A stretch of DNA of 64,000 nucleotides, taken from positions 10,759,001 to 10,823,000 of the forward strand of contig JASXTE010000001.1 in the NCBI GenBank assembly GCA_030280995.1, in the 5' to 3' direction. Below, piece after piece: positions 12,628 to 25,166 of the stretch (positions within the stretch are counted from its first letter, which is position 1; the number at the start of each line of letters is the position of its first letter). The notes beneath the pieces were generated by a model. The model had not been told where the DNA came from and ran no database searches. It saw nothing but the letters and a program-made list of their open reading frames with translations. Position numbers and translations under genes: made by a program. The DNA is from Hemileia vastatrix (taxonomy: Eukaryota; Basidiomycota; Pucciniomycetes; Pucciniales; Zaghouaniaceae).

Positions 12628-14619
12628 ATGCCTCGTGATAAACAGGCACCTCCTTTATGTAAGATCTATTGCTTTATCTCTTATATCTTCTTATACTAAC
12701 TTTTCTTTTCCATTAATATATTTGGTATATTAGCACCAAGTAGTTATTTGACAAAATCTCATCAGCATCCTTAATTCGAATCCTTCAAACTCAAGAAACA
12801 ACCACCTCTAGGCATGTCTCCAAACCCCCCTTCTCATGCCAACAAAAGGACTGAAATTACCCAATCTCAATATGGAAAGATACTTGAATTTGCTACAGGA
12901 AAAACATAAGAACTAAATTCAACTCTTAGCGAGAAGCCTTTGCCATCTTATATTTTGAATGCCTACAACAATGTGCTTGAATACATTGATGACCTAGAAA
13001 AATGTAATTAATTATTTTATATTAAACTCTTTAAACTCATAAGGATAGATTATCGGCCCTTTTTCTTTAAAACTTATTCAAATTCAGCTTATGAAAAAGG
13101 TATCATTCCTCCTGATGATATCATTATCATCAAAGATGATGATGATAATGAAATACCTGATGCTGAAGGATATGCATCAACATCTCGAGGGGGAGATAAG
13201 ACTATTCTTCGACATAGACTTTCTAGGGGCTCAAGTTTTGTCAGTGCTACTAAAACTCCTCCTTCCAAGGATTCCTCTTAATCAACTTCTCAAAAATCTA
13301 AACAAACTAGCCAAAATGTGTCAAAAGGGTATGTCATTTCTTTCATGAGTAATATAGCACTCAATTTTATATTAGTGTTTAAAGCTATCTCCAAATTTTT
13401 TACTTTTTTACTTTTTTACTTTCTTATTTATTATTTCTTGTCTTTTTCTTATCTTTTAATCCAGCTCTAAAAACGACGATCACTCCAAAGCGTCAACTAA
13501 TAGCAAATCTTGCTCTAATGAAGAAGAAGTAGAAGATGATGATGATGATGAAGTTTCAAAATATGAAGCTTCTTAAAATCAAAAATATGATGATGCTACT
13601 TCTGCTCATGAGGTTGAGAAAACACCCAATGAAGAAATCGATCCACCTAGCCAGCCACACAAAAATACTTCAAGTTCAAAGAAACAGCTTATAGTTGCCG
13701 TATCTTCAAAATATAAAATTGAAATTCTGAAAATCCTATGGTCTCTATCATCATCAATAAAAATTTCTAATAACTCCCTTCCTTATACTCCAACAATGAT
13801 TGGCAACTTGAAATTACAGAAGCAAATAGCTGAAATTCATCAATTTTTTGAAGGTAGAATCAATGGTCAAAAGTTACTTAGGGCATGGCCAGAAATTGAC
13901 CAGTTATTTGAAATCCATTTTTCTGTTTCTCTTGAAAAGCCACACAAAATTTTGCAAAAATTCAATTTTCTATGGATGAAATCTGCTCATGACGAAATGC
14001 TTAAAAAATTAATGAACTCTGTATGTATCACTTACTTGAAGTTTGTTAATTTATTTTATTATAACTAATTGTTTTGTTATTTTTTTAGCTTTGGATTTTC
14101 TTAATGTTAACACTTTGAAGATCTGGGTGGTCAATAATTTGAACTTTGAACATTTGGAAAAAATTTTGTAACTCTGAAGAGCCAAACTCAATTAATCTTT
14201 CTCTGTTTAAGAATACTGATCACCCTGAATCATCAATGATACACATGCTATCAAGACTAGTTAGCCCAAGTGCTCACCAGAATTCTTTTTGGGCATCCCT
14301 CATTGCATCATCTCTTTATCTTACTTCTCAAGAGCTTACCCTTCCTGATGAAGAATCCAAATTAAATCCAGATTGTCCTATTGAACATGCCCTACATATT
14401 CTAGCCTGCCTTACACATCTGAAGAGCAAAGTTCCCGATATGTTCAACAGCTCAACATCACATTCAATTGCTGCAAATTTTTCAATCACTCCCCTGTGCC
14501 AATTTAGAAACATAATAATCAACGTCATGATTTCAATAATTATTTTAAAATCTAGAGAGGCTGCTTCAAACATAACTACAGCTGAAAACAAGAAACGACG
14601 ATGTTCAAGGAATAAATAA
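12628..14619 (+). pseudogene. Five-exon unknown gene, stops only
   Basis: Exons 12628-12658, 12734-13003, 13088-13328, 13465-14020 and 14089-14619 total 1629 nt (543 codons) and join in frame through four GT-AG introns of about 68-136 nt. Six premature stops (TAA in exons 2-4, two TGA early in exon 5) and no frameshift. The protein starts MPRDKQAPP, has an acidic stretch (EEEVEDDDDDE near 13520-13550), a mixed central domain (IAEIHQFFEGRINGQKLLRA, about 13825-13885) and a Lys/Arg-rich end (ENKKRRCSRNK). I do not recognise the family. Its 3' end abuts a gypsy gag fragment on the other strand. It could be a transposon-borne accessory gene or a decayed host gene. Confidence 0.6.
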
Positions 14620-14624
14620 AAAGC

Positions 14625-15307
14625 AACAGATATGCAGCAATTTTGATGAGTCTCATAATGATTCAATTCAGAAGATGAATCAAGAATATGCACACCATAA
14701 ATATCAATCATTTCTTTTTCTTGGTTGACCTCTTATACTTCTTGAGTCACCAAAGAATCTTCTCCAGAGTCCAAATCAACAGTATTATGATTATCCAGAT
14801 GTTCCAAAATAATCTTCTTTAGAACCTCCATTCCAGGAATCCTAGTTTCTCCATCTGGGAGATTCTTCATCAAATTAGAATTTAAAAGCACCATCAAAAC
14901 ATTTTTTTAACCTTTTCCCCCATATCATCCCAAAAAAACATACTTTGATTCATTTTCATGATATAATATTTCATACTCAAAAAATAATCCAAAACCACAT
15001 GGAATTCAACCATAAACTGATGATACTGACCCAGAGATGTTACACCACCTTTTGATTCCCATTTCTTAGCTATATCCTTGATATCCACCATTGAATAAAC
15101 CTTTGGCCACCTATTTTCTGTTTCAATATTTAGCTTTCCCCAAACTTGACCTTTATAGCCATCCATAGTAATAACCTCTTTTTCCACCTCTCTGTCATCC
15201 ATAAAAAACTTAATCTGCTTTTTCATATGCAAAGGTAAAGCTCCATCCAACCCAGAAGAAGTTTCATACCTAGATAAAAATACATCCAAATCTCTACCAG
15301 TAAACAT
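14625..15307 (-). pseudogene. Ty3/gypsy gag fragment
   Basis: The minus frame 15307-14894 begins MFTGRDLDVFLSRYETSSG and continues with the layout of retrotransposon gag capsid domains (IKFF, ITMDGYKGQVWGKL, GGVTSLGQYHQFMVEF). A frameshift at a run of A residues near 14895 leads into a further stretch (LPDGETRIPG and following) ending near 14625, where a plus-strand gene begins. Pol is absent, so the element is truncated. On the minus strand it follows a primer-binding site and an LTR, as expected for a 5' gag. Gag packages element RNA into cytoplasmic particles; this copy is dead. Confidence 0.65.
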
Positions 15308-15502
15308 GGGTCCATCACAAGATACAATCCTTAATTATTCCTTAACAAGTACATCAGCAGCTAAAACACCAGATCCAATAGCTGAGACATTCCAAAAACA
15401 TAAGATTAAACCGTTAAAAAAGTATAAGCATTTGTTAGATAAGATTCTTGCAGGCTAAGAAAGTCCAAGTACCAAGTAAGATTTATTAAAAGCTAGATAA
15501 TT

Positions 15503-15528
15503 TGAACCCCATGTTGGGCACCACCAAT
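15503..15528 (-). other. Gypsy primer-binding site
   Basis: Read on the minus strand, the LTR end CTTTCTACA is followed at once by TTGGTGGTGCCCAACATGGG, the form expected of a tRNA primer-binding site of an LTR retrotransposon. Its position between LTR and gag fixes the element's orientation. Confidence 0.7.
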
Positions 15529-16627
15529 GTAGAAAGACTCTTACAGTTGCCTTGCTGTAAGCAGAATCAAAGGGAGTTGGATAAAAAAAAGAAAAACCTG
15601 TCCCTTTAAGTAAAATAAGAGTTCACAATTAACTAAGCCAAAACCTCTACTTGATATAAATGACTAATAATCTATTTAATATTAACGTTTTTGAGATGTA
15701 GAATCAGTGTTCTTTATTATGAAGGAAATAGATACAACAGTGAAGTTGTAATCAAAAAAGTTATTTAAATGATTGAAAGTTATGTTTTTATGAAGCTTTT
15801 ATTTTTAATAGATTTAATTGTTAAAATTTAGTCCCTGATTTTGAGACCTATAAAATGGTACCCTATATGTATATATTAATTAGTTTTTGAGTGAAATTTA
15901 TAATATGTTATGTAAAAGTGTTATTTTTATAAGGGTATTACAATTTATAATTTGTTAAGTAAAATGATAATGATGGTTGTTAATATGTGTTCTTGTGGTT
16001 AAAGGTTAAGATGTTTTATGTTCTATACATCCTCTAATTTTGAGTCTACAGTCTTTATATGCATAGTATTTCACGTGCTTCCTTTTCCCAGCTGGAGCAT
16101 CCCAGAGTTCATATTGAGCTTGTCCAGAGCATTCTGGAGCTTGTATGGACTTCCAGACTCAATTAGAACCTTAAATCACTAATATAAAAACTAGAAGAGC
16201 TACATATGATAGAGCTACTTCTCTTTTATAATTACATCTAATTTTTGTAGTCTGCGCAGCCCTATTCATATAGTAAAAATCTTCAAAGTTAAGTAAATCA
16301 TGAAAAATCAAAAACAATCAAAAAAACTTCATAAAATTATTAAAAATAGAAGAAAAATTGTAAATATTCCCTGAAAATTTTTCAAGGTTCTTGAGACTCC
16401 TGAATTCAGTTTCCATAAACTTTTAGAACTATACTTGCATTTTCTGATTGTTAATTAATTTTTTAATCTTGAATTGTTAAATTAACCCCTTTTAACCCAT
16501 TTTAATACTCATTCCTTTAAATATAGACCATTTTAAAATTAGATTGGTTTGTCCAATCTCAATACTCAACTCCATAAGTCCTCTTTTTTAATAAAGATTG
16601 TTCCATACTGAACTTTAGACTGCCACG
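15529..16627 (-). repeat. Gypsy LTR, copy 1
   Basis: About 1.1 kb with the same order of sequence as the copy at 25167-26247: both begin (plus strand) TGTAGAAAGACTCTTACAG, share CCTGTCCCTTTAAGTAA and the tract around 15830-15900, and end near TTTAGACTKCCAC. It carries TG at the plus-strand left end and a decayed CA at the right. It joins the Helitron remnant directly at about 16628, suggesting insertion into that element. Confidence 0.75.
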
Positions 16628-16639
16628 TCGGAGACCAAG

Positions 16640-19600
16640 AAAGGGGGTTTTGGGTGTTGTTTTAGCACATGTGTATGTCATTGAGTTTCAGAAGTGAGGC
16701 CTACCACATGCACATATACTCTAATTCTTGGATTCAGAGGACAAGAAAGATACAACGGACAACATTGACTCAATTTTTTCAGAAGAGTTACCAGACCCTG
16801 AGAAAGATCCTGTATATTTTCAAACAATAACAACCTGTATGCTCCATGGACCCTGTGTCTCTTTCAACCCACGTTCTTCATGTATGAAAGATGGGAAATG
16901 TTCTAAAAGATATTCTAGAAAATATAATGACACAACACAGATGGATGAAGATGGATATCCTTTATATTGTAGGAGAAATGATGGCCAAAAATTTCAAAAA
17001 TTTGAAGGAAGATTTCAACATACAAAACAAAATGTGGTGCCTTATAATCCTTATCTCTCTAGAAGATTTAATTTTCATAAAGATGTGGAAGTGGAAACTA
17101 CAATATCTTTAGTAAAGTATCTCTATAAATATGTGTACAAGGGTCATGATTGTTCCTCAATGGTCCTGGAGACAGAAAGAATAATAGATGAGGCCAAGGA
17201 ATATCTGAATGGTAGGTATGTTTCAGCAGTTGAAGCATGCTGGAGATTGTTTGCTTTTCCACTTCATGGTAATGAACCAGAAATTACAAGATTACAGCTC
17301 CATTTTCCTGACCAACAGATATTTATAATTAATCTTAGGGGGTAAATTTAAACTGAGGGTACTGTGTTGGGAAACAGGAAAACCACCCTAACAGAATGGC
17401 TTACAGCATGCTCTAATTCCCCAACTGCTGAGGTAGCCCAGGGGGTCAGCTATCCTGAGGCTCCAATCTATTTTTTTTGGAATGTGTGAGTCCTTAGGAT
17501 GCTCTTCTATAGTTTTACTCCCTCCTAATTCAATTTTGGTGTGCAGAAGTAGCAAAAAGTGGACAATTCATCAATGAGACACAGACATTGAGAGGGTTGC
17601 CTTCTGTGGAGCAAATTCTCCAGAATGATTTTACTTGCACCTTCTGTTTTACCATGTGGCTGGACAAATAAGCTATGAATCTCTAAGAAATGTGCATGGT
17701 GTCCAACACCCAACCTTCAAGGTTGCTGGCTTGGCATATTGTCTTTTTAAAAATGATTCTGAATACAAGAAATTCTTGGATGAAGCATAATTAATGAAGA
17801 CTGGGAATTAAATCAGACAGCTGTTCACTTCTATTCTAATATGTAACCATCCTTCCAATCCATTGGGTCTTCTTGAATCACAAATTTTGGCTCTTGGGGA
17901 TGACTGCCAACATATCCTTCAAACAAAGATTCATATTTTGCAGCCTTCCAACCAAAAAATCAGAGATTACACTATGAATCTTATTAGCCTCATTCTTAAG
18001 AAACAAGGTTACTTTTTATCTGAATATGGACTTGCTGAGCCAACATAACACTTTCATCTATCTACAGGTCAGCTCATCTTGGAAGAACAGTCATATGACA
18101 GACAAGAGCTTTCTGAAAAATAGAGAACTCAGTATCATTTGTCTAATTTAGACAAGAAAAATTCTTTGATGCAGTTATGCAAGCCCATGCATCTGGAGAG
18201 GGTGGTAAATTTTTCTTGGATTGATCTGGGGGAACCAGTAAAACATTTGTTGAGGACATGATACTGGAATTTTTCAGAATTCAAGGACACATTGCTCTTG
18301 TGGTTGATTCTTCTGAGATAGAATCTATAATTTTAGAAGGGGGAAGGACAGCTCATTCCAGACTTAATATTCCACTTGATATAAATCAAGATTCATATTG
18401 TCATATTAAAGCACAGAGTGACCTAGCTAAGCTTTTGAGGATGACAAAGTTAATCATATGGGATGAATCTCCAGCACAACATTGCCATTGTGCTTAGGCT
18501 GTGGATAGAAGTTTACACAATATCCTGAAAAACAATATTGCTTTTGGGGTAATTTTTATGCTTTTTTCTGGTATGTATTTTCAACTAACATCTAACTATT
18601 AGAATTTCTTTTTCATTAAATGAATAAATATATTTTTCCATTTCAATCATCATACATTTTTACTGATGCCAAAAAATATCCTTTCTTATAATTTTATGTC
18701 ATTCTTCAGGGGACTTTAGACAATGCCTTCCAGTTGCACAGAAAGGCTCAAGAGGAAAGATAATAGGGGGTATCAAAGTTAGAAATCTTCCATTTCAAAA
18801 TACCTTTTTTCTCCCCCAAATCAACCATGATTATTTTTTAAAATATGCCATATTGTGCCCCAAAAATTCTTTTTACTGAGAATTAATGTTGAGTTTGTGG
18901 CTTTCTTATTGTGTTATGAAATACATTTTAAATAATTACAAATTTCTAACTTTGATACCCCCTATTATATTCAACTCTAATTCACAGTACTATCTGGAAA
19001 AAAGTTAAGAAACCACACCTGACCATCAACATGAGGCTTTGTCAGACAGGATTGAATGATGATAAAGTACAAGATTCTGTCCATTTTTCTGAGTGGATCC
19101 TTCAAATTGGGGAAGGAAGAACACCAAATCCAGATTTTGTGAAGATTACTTCTAAACACTTTGTTTCCAGTGGGTCTGATGGGTTAAGAGAATTAGTCAC
19201 AGTGGTATACCCTGGAATTAATTCTTTGGACAACAGTGATGAAGTTTCTCTGCTCAGGTACTTAAAAAGTAGGTTCATCTTAGCTGAAAAAAATGTGGAT
19301 GTAGATGAAGTTTAAAAATTGGTTCTGAATATTCTACCAGGAATAATCTCAATTTTTAATAGTGCTGATCAAGACATAGCTGATGATGGATCACCAAAAA
19401 ACCTATTTCCAATAAATTACTTAAACACCATCAATCCATTAGGTTTTTCTCTACACTCTTTGTAACTAAAGAAGGGTTTCCCGATCATGTTATTGCATAA
19501 CCTTGACCTAGCTGCAGGTTTATTTAATGGAATCAGGCTAGTGATTAAACATATTGAAAGAAATTTGATAGAAGCATGTATACTCTCATGACTATATGAA

Positions 19601-19890
19601 GAAAATTGGGTGTTTATGCCAAGGATCACATTATAGAGTTCACCCAATTCCTGTCTTCCTTTCACACTGCAAATATTTCAGCTACCTATTAGATTAGCTT
19701 ATGGCATGAAAATCAACAAGGCCCAAGTTCAATCTTTAGAAATTTTAGGTCTTAACCTGGAATCACAAGTTTTCTTCACATGGTCAGTTATATGTAGCAC
19801 TTTCAAGGGCAAAGTACAGTGAAAATTTCCATGTACTATTACCTGAGAAAGCTAAAGTAACGGCAGTAAATGTTGTATAAAAAGAAGTCC
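16640..19890 (+). pseudogene. Helitron Rep-helicase, broken
   Basis: Order: end of the Rep domain with the HUH motif GLPHAHIL at 16698-16721, flanked by stops at 16695 and 16722; HGPCVSF, then VVPYNPYLSRRF and KYLYKYVYKGHD (17035-17145); linker with SLRNVHGVQHPTFK (about 17682-17720); PIF1-type helicase with Walker A SGGTSKT at 18225-18245 (a TGA precedes it at 18222), Walker B LIIWDESP near 18450-18475, GDFRQCLPVAQKGSRGK (18713-18760), and late motifs RLAYGMKINKAQ (about 19690-19725). Several frameshifts and stops. Helitrons move by rolling-circle replication; Rep nicks and joins DNA and the helicase unwinds it. The N-terminal Rep part was lost at the junction with the gypsy LTR, and the 3' terminal hairpin was not found. 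Confidence 0.85.
18766..18962. mobile_element. 197-bp MITE with TA target duplication
   Basis: Terminal inverted repeats of 21 bp (GGGGGTATCAAAGTTAGAAA and its complement) are perfect and flanked by TA on both sides. Removing the element with one TA restores the helicase reading frame across the site (GSRGKI.. into ..IWKKV..NMRL), so the insertion is real and later than the Helitron. TA duplication suggests mobilisation by a Tc1/mariner-type transposase. A matching right-end sequence also occurs at about 57957-57974. Confidence 0.9.
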
Positions 19891-20005
19891 TTAATAGTTT
19901 TATTTAATATTTATTGTGAAAGCGAGGGAGGTTAATAAAAATAATACACTTATATTGACCTTTAGACTTGATTCCATCCAAGTCTAACATCCCTCACATC
20001 TGGGA

Positions 20006-20310
20006 CAAAGGTCTGGATGTAGAATCATGTCAATCATGCATATTCTACATGGTTATAACAAAAATCTTGACCTTTGGGCCAGATGTGTAATCATTCCAAT
20101 CATGCATATTCAACACAGCTATAAAAAACATCCAGTCTGAAGGTCTGGTTGTGTAATCATATCAATTATTTCAATCATGCATATTCAACACAGTTAAGAC
20201 AAACATAAAAGCCAAAGCTCTGGATGTATAATCATTCCAATAATGATTACTCAACATTATTATGAATAAAATCTGAGCCAAAGGTCCAGATTTTTAATGA
20301 TTCTTACCAT
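20006..20310. repeat. Tandem repeat of about 65-75 bp in copia LTR region
   Basis: Four and a half imperfect copies of a unit containing GGTCTGGATGTGTAATCAT, CAATCATGCATATTCAACAC and a short A-rich tail. It lies just outside the 3' end of the minus-strand copia element, probably inside its LTR. Confidence 0.7.
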
Positions 20311-20396
20311 AAAATGTGTGTGCAAGGCTGCTGTCTATCTGCATAGCAGATGGGTAGCAGGCTTGTGTATATATAATATGATTTAACAACATGCCT

Positions 20397-20514
20397 ACAG
20401 AGATATATCAATGTTCATGTTCTGCTGAATGAAATCACAAAACATAATAAGATTCACAAGTTATAATGATACTATAAATATGACAGAAATAAATAAATTA
20501 TAAATTCACACACT
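20397..20514 (-). repeat. Copia 3' LTR, recognisable part
   Basis: The segment from ACAGAGATATATCAATG to ATAAATTCACACA closely matches 26251-26386. On the minus strand it starts with TGTGTGAATTT directly after a polypurine tract (AAGGAGGAG), the expected 3' LTR boundary. The other edge, probably within 19.9-20.0 kb, is not defined. Confidence 0.65.
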
Positions 20515-20529
20515 CCTCCTTATTGTTAA

Positions 20530-23500
20530 TCATATTCTTCAAGACAATTTCAGTTGAAAATTTGATGAATTTTTTTTACTGAGTGATTTGGTGAATATAT
20601 CAGCAATCATATTGAATGTTGGGGTGTATTGTAAATGAATTTTTCCAGCCATTATTTGCTCTCTAATCCAATGAAATTAAATTTATATATGTTTAGTTTG
20701 GGCATGAAATACAGGATTTTTTAAAAGAGAATGCTACCCTGATTATCTGAAAAGATTTTTGAAGAAGTCTTATGATTGTAACCAAGATCCACTAGAAGTG
20801 CTTGCTTTTAAATAGCCTCTTGTGCTGCATACTTAGTGGCTTTTCTTTCTGCTTCGGAAGTCCTCAATGCTACCTTCAGCTGTTTTTCTCATCCCCAACT
20901 TATGGCAGTTCCATTGATTGTAAAGACATATCCAGTTGTTAAACAATGGGTGTCACAACAACCAGCCCAATCTGAATCAGAAAATTCATTTGGAATAGAA
21001 TGACTAATATTTTAATGATTAGAGAAAATATTGAAATAATTTAATCTCAGTGATAAATTAATATTTCCTTTGAGATAGTGTAAAACTCTTTTAAATGCTA
21101 TCCAGTGCTTAATACAAGTGTTATTAAGGTGTTGGGCTAATTGAATATTTCAAAATGATATATCTGGTTAAGTTTCCTGTGAGATGTGGTTGAGTCTTCC
21201 AATTGCATGCCTATAATTGGTATTTAATTTATTGAAAGCCTCTATTTCATCATCAGTAGCTTTTTCAATTTGCGTATTTGGAATCATTGGTGTGTTTATT
21301 GGTTTTCAATCTTGCATTTCATAAGATATAGGTAGATCTTTTTTCTCTTGATCTTGGCAAAGTGATAGTGTTTTAGAACTTCTGTCTTGGATCACTCTTA
21401 TTCCAATGATAAAATTTTCTTCACCAAGATTGTCCATGTCAAAATGTGATTTGATTGCATCCTTGAACCATGAGACATCCTTGCCAAAAAAAGATAGATA
21501 ATTGATGTGCACATGTACATAACAAAGATTAGAATCACTTTCAAAAATAATTAAGCAAGGATATTCTGCCAATGGGTAGAAATTGATTATGTAAAATAAA
21601 TTAAGTAATTCATTATACCAGCAGCAAGAGGCTTGTTTTAACCCATATACAGAACGTTCCAATGGGAGAATAGGATTCTTAAAATTGGCATTTTTGGTCA
21701 TTCCCAATGGAAAATTCATAAAGACATCTTCATCAGGTTTTCCATATATGAAAGCAACTTTTACATCCACTTGTATAAACTCCCAATCTTCACTATTTTC
21801 TAAACTAATTACGACACAAAGAATTGTCAATCTACCTAAAGGTGCACATATTTCAAAATAGTTGATACTGGTATTTTGTGAACAGCCCCTTACCCAAAGA
21901 TGCACCTTCAATTTACTTATGTTTCCATTAGCATCTCTTTTTATCTTGAAAATCCAAATTGATCTAATGGAATCAATATCTAAAGTCCATTCAATAATTT
22001 CCTAAACCTTTTGATCCTTGATCATCCTCAATTCTTTGTCAATAGCAACAATCCATTGGTCACCATTAGCTCTATTTAAATCTTCATGATACATGAGAGG
22101 GTCATAGAGAACTGAGTTAGATGTCTACTCATGAATTTAATGTGATGAAAGTTCAGAATTCAGACAGAAATACTCATTTATTGGTGAAGCTGAATTAAGA
22201 ATTCTCTGATTGAAATTCCTTCTGCCTTCAACAATGTTCCTAGGATCAATTGTAGAATTGATATCTTTAGAAGCAACATTTGGAGTCAACTTATATTCCC
22301 AGATTTTATTTGATGCATTTGGAGTCTCAGGTAAATCTCAATTTTTTGTGGAATTGAGATCTGAATCACAATATGAATGATCACTCAAATCCATATCCAG
22401 CTCATCTGGAAATTGTATAGAATCAACATCAAAAAAACTCCCTACTAGACTTGATTGAGTATTTTTAATATTTGAGAGCAGAAAGTTTGACTTTTCAAAA
22501 ACAAAATTGTGAGAATATATTTTTCTATTGTTGTATAATATAAGTAAGCAATAAGAACTTTTTAGCTCAGAATAACCAAGAAAATAGCACTTAATTGAGT
22601 TGTAAAAAAATATTCTTTTCTTAAACTTTTGTCAATTAACACATAAGCAGTGCAACCAAAAACACAAAAGTGTTTAAATTTTAGAATCTTATTGTATCTC
22701 ATTTCATATGGACTTTTAAAAATTGATAGAAGATGAAGGAAGTCTATTCTAAATGTATACAGCAGTATTTACTGCTTCTCCCCAAAAATTGAGTAGCATT
22801 TTTGAGTGATAAAGAAATGATTTTTCCATCTCATTTGTGATTCTATTGCCTTGTTAAGCAATTGGATTCTTTTGAGGGGTGTATAGTGAGATTTTTATGA
22901 GTTTTATGCCATTTTCAGCCTCAAAATCTTTGAATTATTTATTAATAAATTCATTGCCATTATCACAAACAATGTTTGAAATCTTGTTCAGAAAAGAATT
23001 TTCTATTTTATTTTTAAAATGAAAAAACATGCTAAAATTATCTGACTTGTTTGATATAGTAAATACAAAGTGGAAAGGAGTATATGAATCTGTGATTTTA
23101 AAGTAATAGAGTGCTCTTCCTTTTGATGAAGAGTTGATTTTTCCACTTTATTCCATATGAAGATACTCTAAATATCTCATTCCTCAAGGCAAGGTACCAG
23201 AAAAAGGTAATAAATGATGCTTAGCATTAATACAGGGTTCGAATGCAGATATATTGTTAAGAAATGATAAATCATGTGTTGATTCTACCTTATTTAGATA
23301 TTCTTCATTTGAGTGGCCAACCCTGTAGTGCCATAGTGATTTAGAATTATTAGAAAGAAAAAAATTAATAATGGTAATTAAAGACTCACTTATTTTGTAA
23401 TCTAGTACAACTAGTCCTTTGTTGGGGTCCCATTTTCCATCTAATATTGTTTCTTCATCCTTCACAATGATAACCATTCTATTAGAGAGAGTAGTTTGAG

Positions 23501-24612
23501 TACACCCAATTTTAATAAAAGGACAAATACCAATGAGATTTTGACTGATGAAAGGTACATGAATACAATTGGTGAGTGTTATTGCTTCTCTTGGAGTTAT
23601 CAAGTTGACTGAACAAGAGCATTGACTGTAAATGATGGAACCATTTCCAAGATTTATGGGTTTTTTACTGGCCATATAGCCTTTGAAATTGTTCCAATTC
23701 TTAAACATATTCACTGTTGCACCACTATCAAATATAATGAGATTTTTTTATTTAAACTGCCATTACTAGCCTTAAAAAATTTTCAGGGCCACAACTTATG
23801 CTAGCATGAACATCCAAATCCATCAACACAGATTTTTGAGAAATGGAACAACTCTTTTGCTTTTCTGGAAGAATTTAGAAACAGTTTTATTTTCTGTGCT
23901 TTATTTTGGGGTTATGCTTCCCATTACAACACACAGGCCACTTTGGCTTCTTGGGTTTGTCAGGTTGTTTTTCTGAGATAAGAGCAGAATTCTCAGCTGC
24001 ACAAGGCTCAACTTTGATGGCAAGATGAGAATTTCAAGAAAGGGAATTATGAACAGAGATAATTTAATAAGAAACCTCTTATGAATGAAGAATTAGCACC
24101 TTGTGAGCTTGATAAGATTCTGGAAGAAGTCATAGAATTCGATGTGCTTCAACTTTGCTATACACAGAGACTCCAACAGCTCCTAATTCATTTATTCTGG
24201 TCCTGAGATCATTAAAAAATGTCTTGTGTCTTTTTTCATGGCATTTCACATCATGATAATGGGAAGAAATTAATTCTCTGTTAGAGGCATCATTGGAAGC
24301 ATATTGATTTGTTAGTTTGGACAAGATTAACCATGGAATATCCATATCTTCTTCAGTGACAAAAGCAGAAAGATTTCATGCATAAATTTTTGAGATTATG
24401 ATATTGGTAGCTTTTTCCACTTTTGATTGAAAATCATCTCTAGTAGTTTCAGGAGTATTGTCATCTGGTTGTGGTACTTTGCGTAGAACAAGTGACTTTT
24501 CTTTATGGAAAGTTAATAAGGAAAGAATTTTCAGTCTCCATTCATGAAAATTGTCAGACAACAGAATAGGAATATTGAAAGAAGAATTGGTATTAGGATC
24601 TTTTTGTTTCAT
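20530..24612 (-). pseudogene. Ty1/copia polyprotein, broken
   Basis: Reading the minus strand from 24612: gag (LSDNFHEWRLKILSLLTF; then 24345-24130), a degenerate zinc knuckle (CCNGKH, about 23930), protease FDSGATVNMF (about 23705-23735), GAG_pre-integrase and integrase (WHYRVGH near 23320; IVCDNGNEF near 22960), a connecting part, reverse transcriptase (21990-21306; QVDVKVAFIYGK, RSVYGLKQASCCWYNELL) and RNase H (FSDSDWAGC near 20970; ALRTSEAERKATKYAAQEA near 20840). The frame is mostly continuous but holds many stops, and the YVDD-type RT motif has become VHVHINYL. The element is dead. Family order is PR-IN-RT-RH, which marks copia rather than gypsy. Confidence 0.85.
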
Positions 24613-24710
24613 AATGGATGTAGCTCAAGGTAATAAAGTTTTGGTTGAATAAGTATAACAATCAGGTGATGGTGTATCAAAAATTTTACTTTTTGAAATT
24701 TAAGGAAGGC

Positions 24711-24725
24711 TTGGGCCCATAACCT
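24711..24725 (-). other. Copia primer-binding site
   Basis: The minus strand reads AGGTTATGGGCCCAA just upstream of gag and next to the 5' LTR edge, the expected place for a primer-binding site. The exact primer tRNA is not determined. Confidence 0.5.
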
Positions 24726-24727
24726 AA

Positions 24728-25166
24728 AAGCCTTATAAATATAAATAACAACAATTTATTAGTTAAGGTTTCTTGTATCTCAATAATTGATATGGTCTCT
24801 GCCACTAATGCCTGAAAGGTAAAATATAAAATATATTGAGCAAGAAACAAAAACAACAAATTAATATATATATCAATCCAACCTTATAAATATAATTAAA
24901 AACAACTTATTATTTAATTTCCCTTGTATCTCAATCAGTGAGATGGTCTCTTCTGCTAATTCCTAGATGTAATAAGACAAAAAACTAATCAATAAAATGT
25001 TATAACATACATAACAGAATAATCTAACCTGAAAGGTAAAATATAAAATATATTGAGCAAGAAAGAAAAAAACAAAAGAATAAGAGCTACCCATAAACAG
25101 GGTGCTCACTGTATAACCAATAAATCTCACTCAATATGTATATAGAATATTATTCAAGAGAGGCTT
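24728..25166 (-). repeat. Copia 5' LTR, inner part with internal duplication
   Basis: A block of about 140 bp (CCTTATAAATATAAATAAC through AATATATTGAGCAAGAAA) occurs at 24730-24865 and again, diverged, at about 24885-25070. It is cut at 25166 by a gypsy LTR and resumes at 26248. Confidence 0.55.

Noticed and set aside
7208..14619. Nuclear stop-codon reassignment as explanation for in-frame stops
   Set aside because: The intact OMA1 and biotin genes need the standard code, with ordinary stops at their ends, and all three stop codons occur inside the decayed genes.
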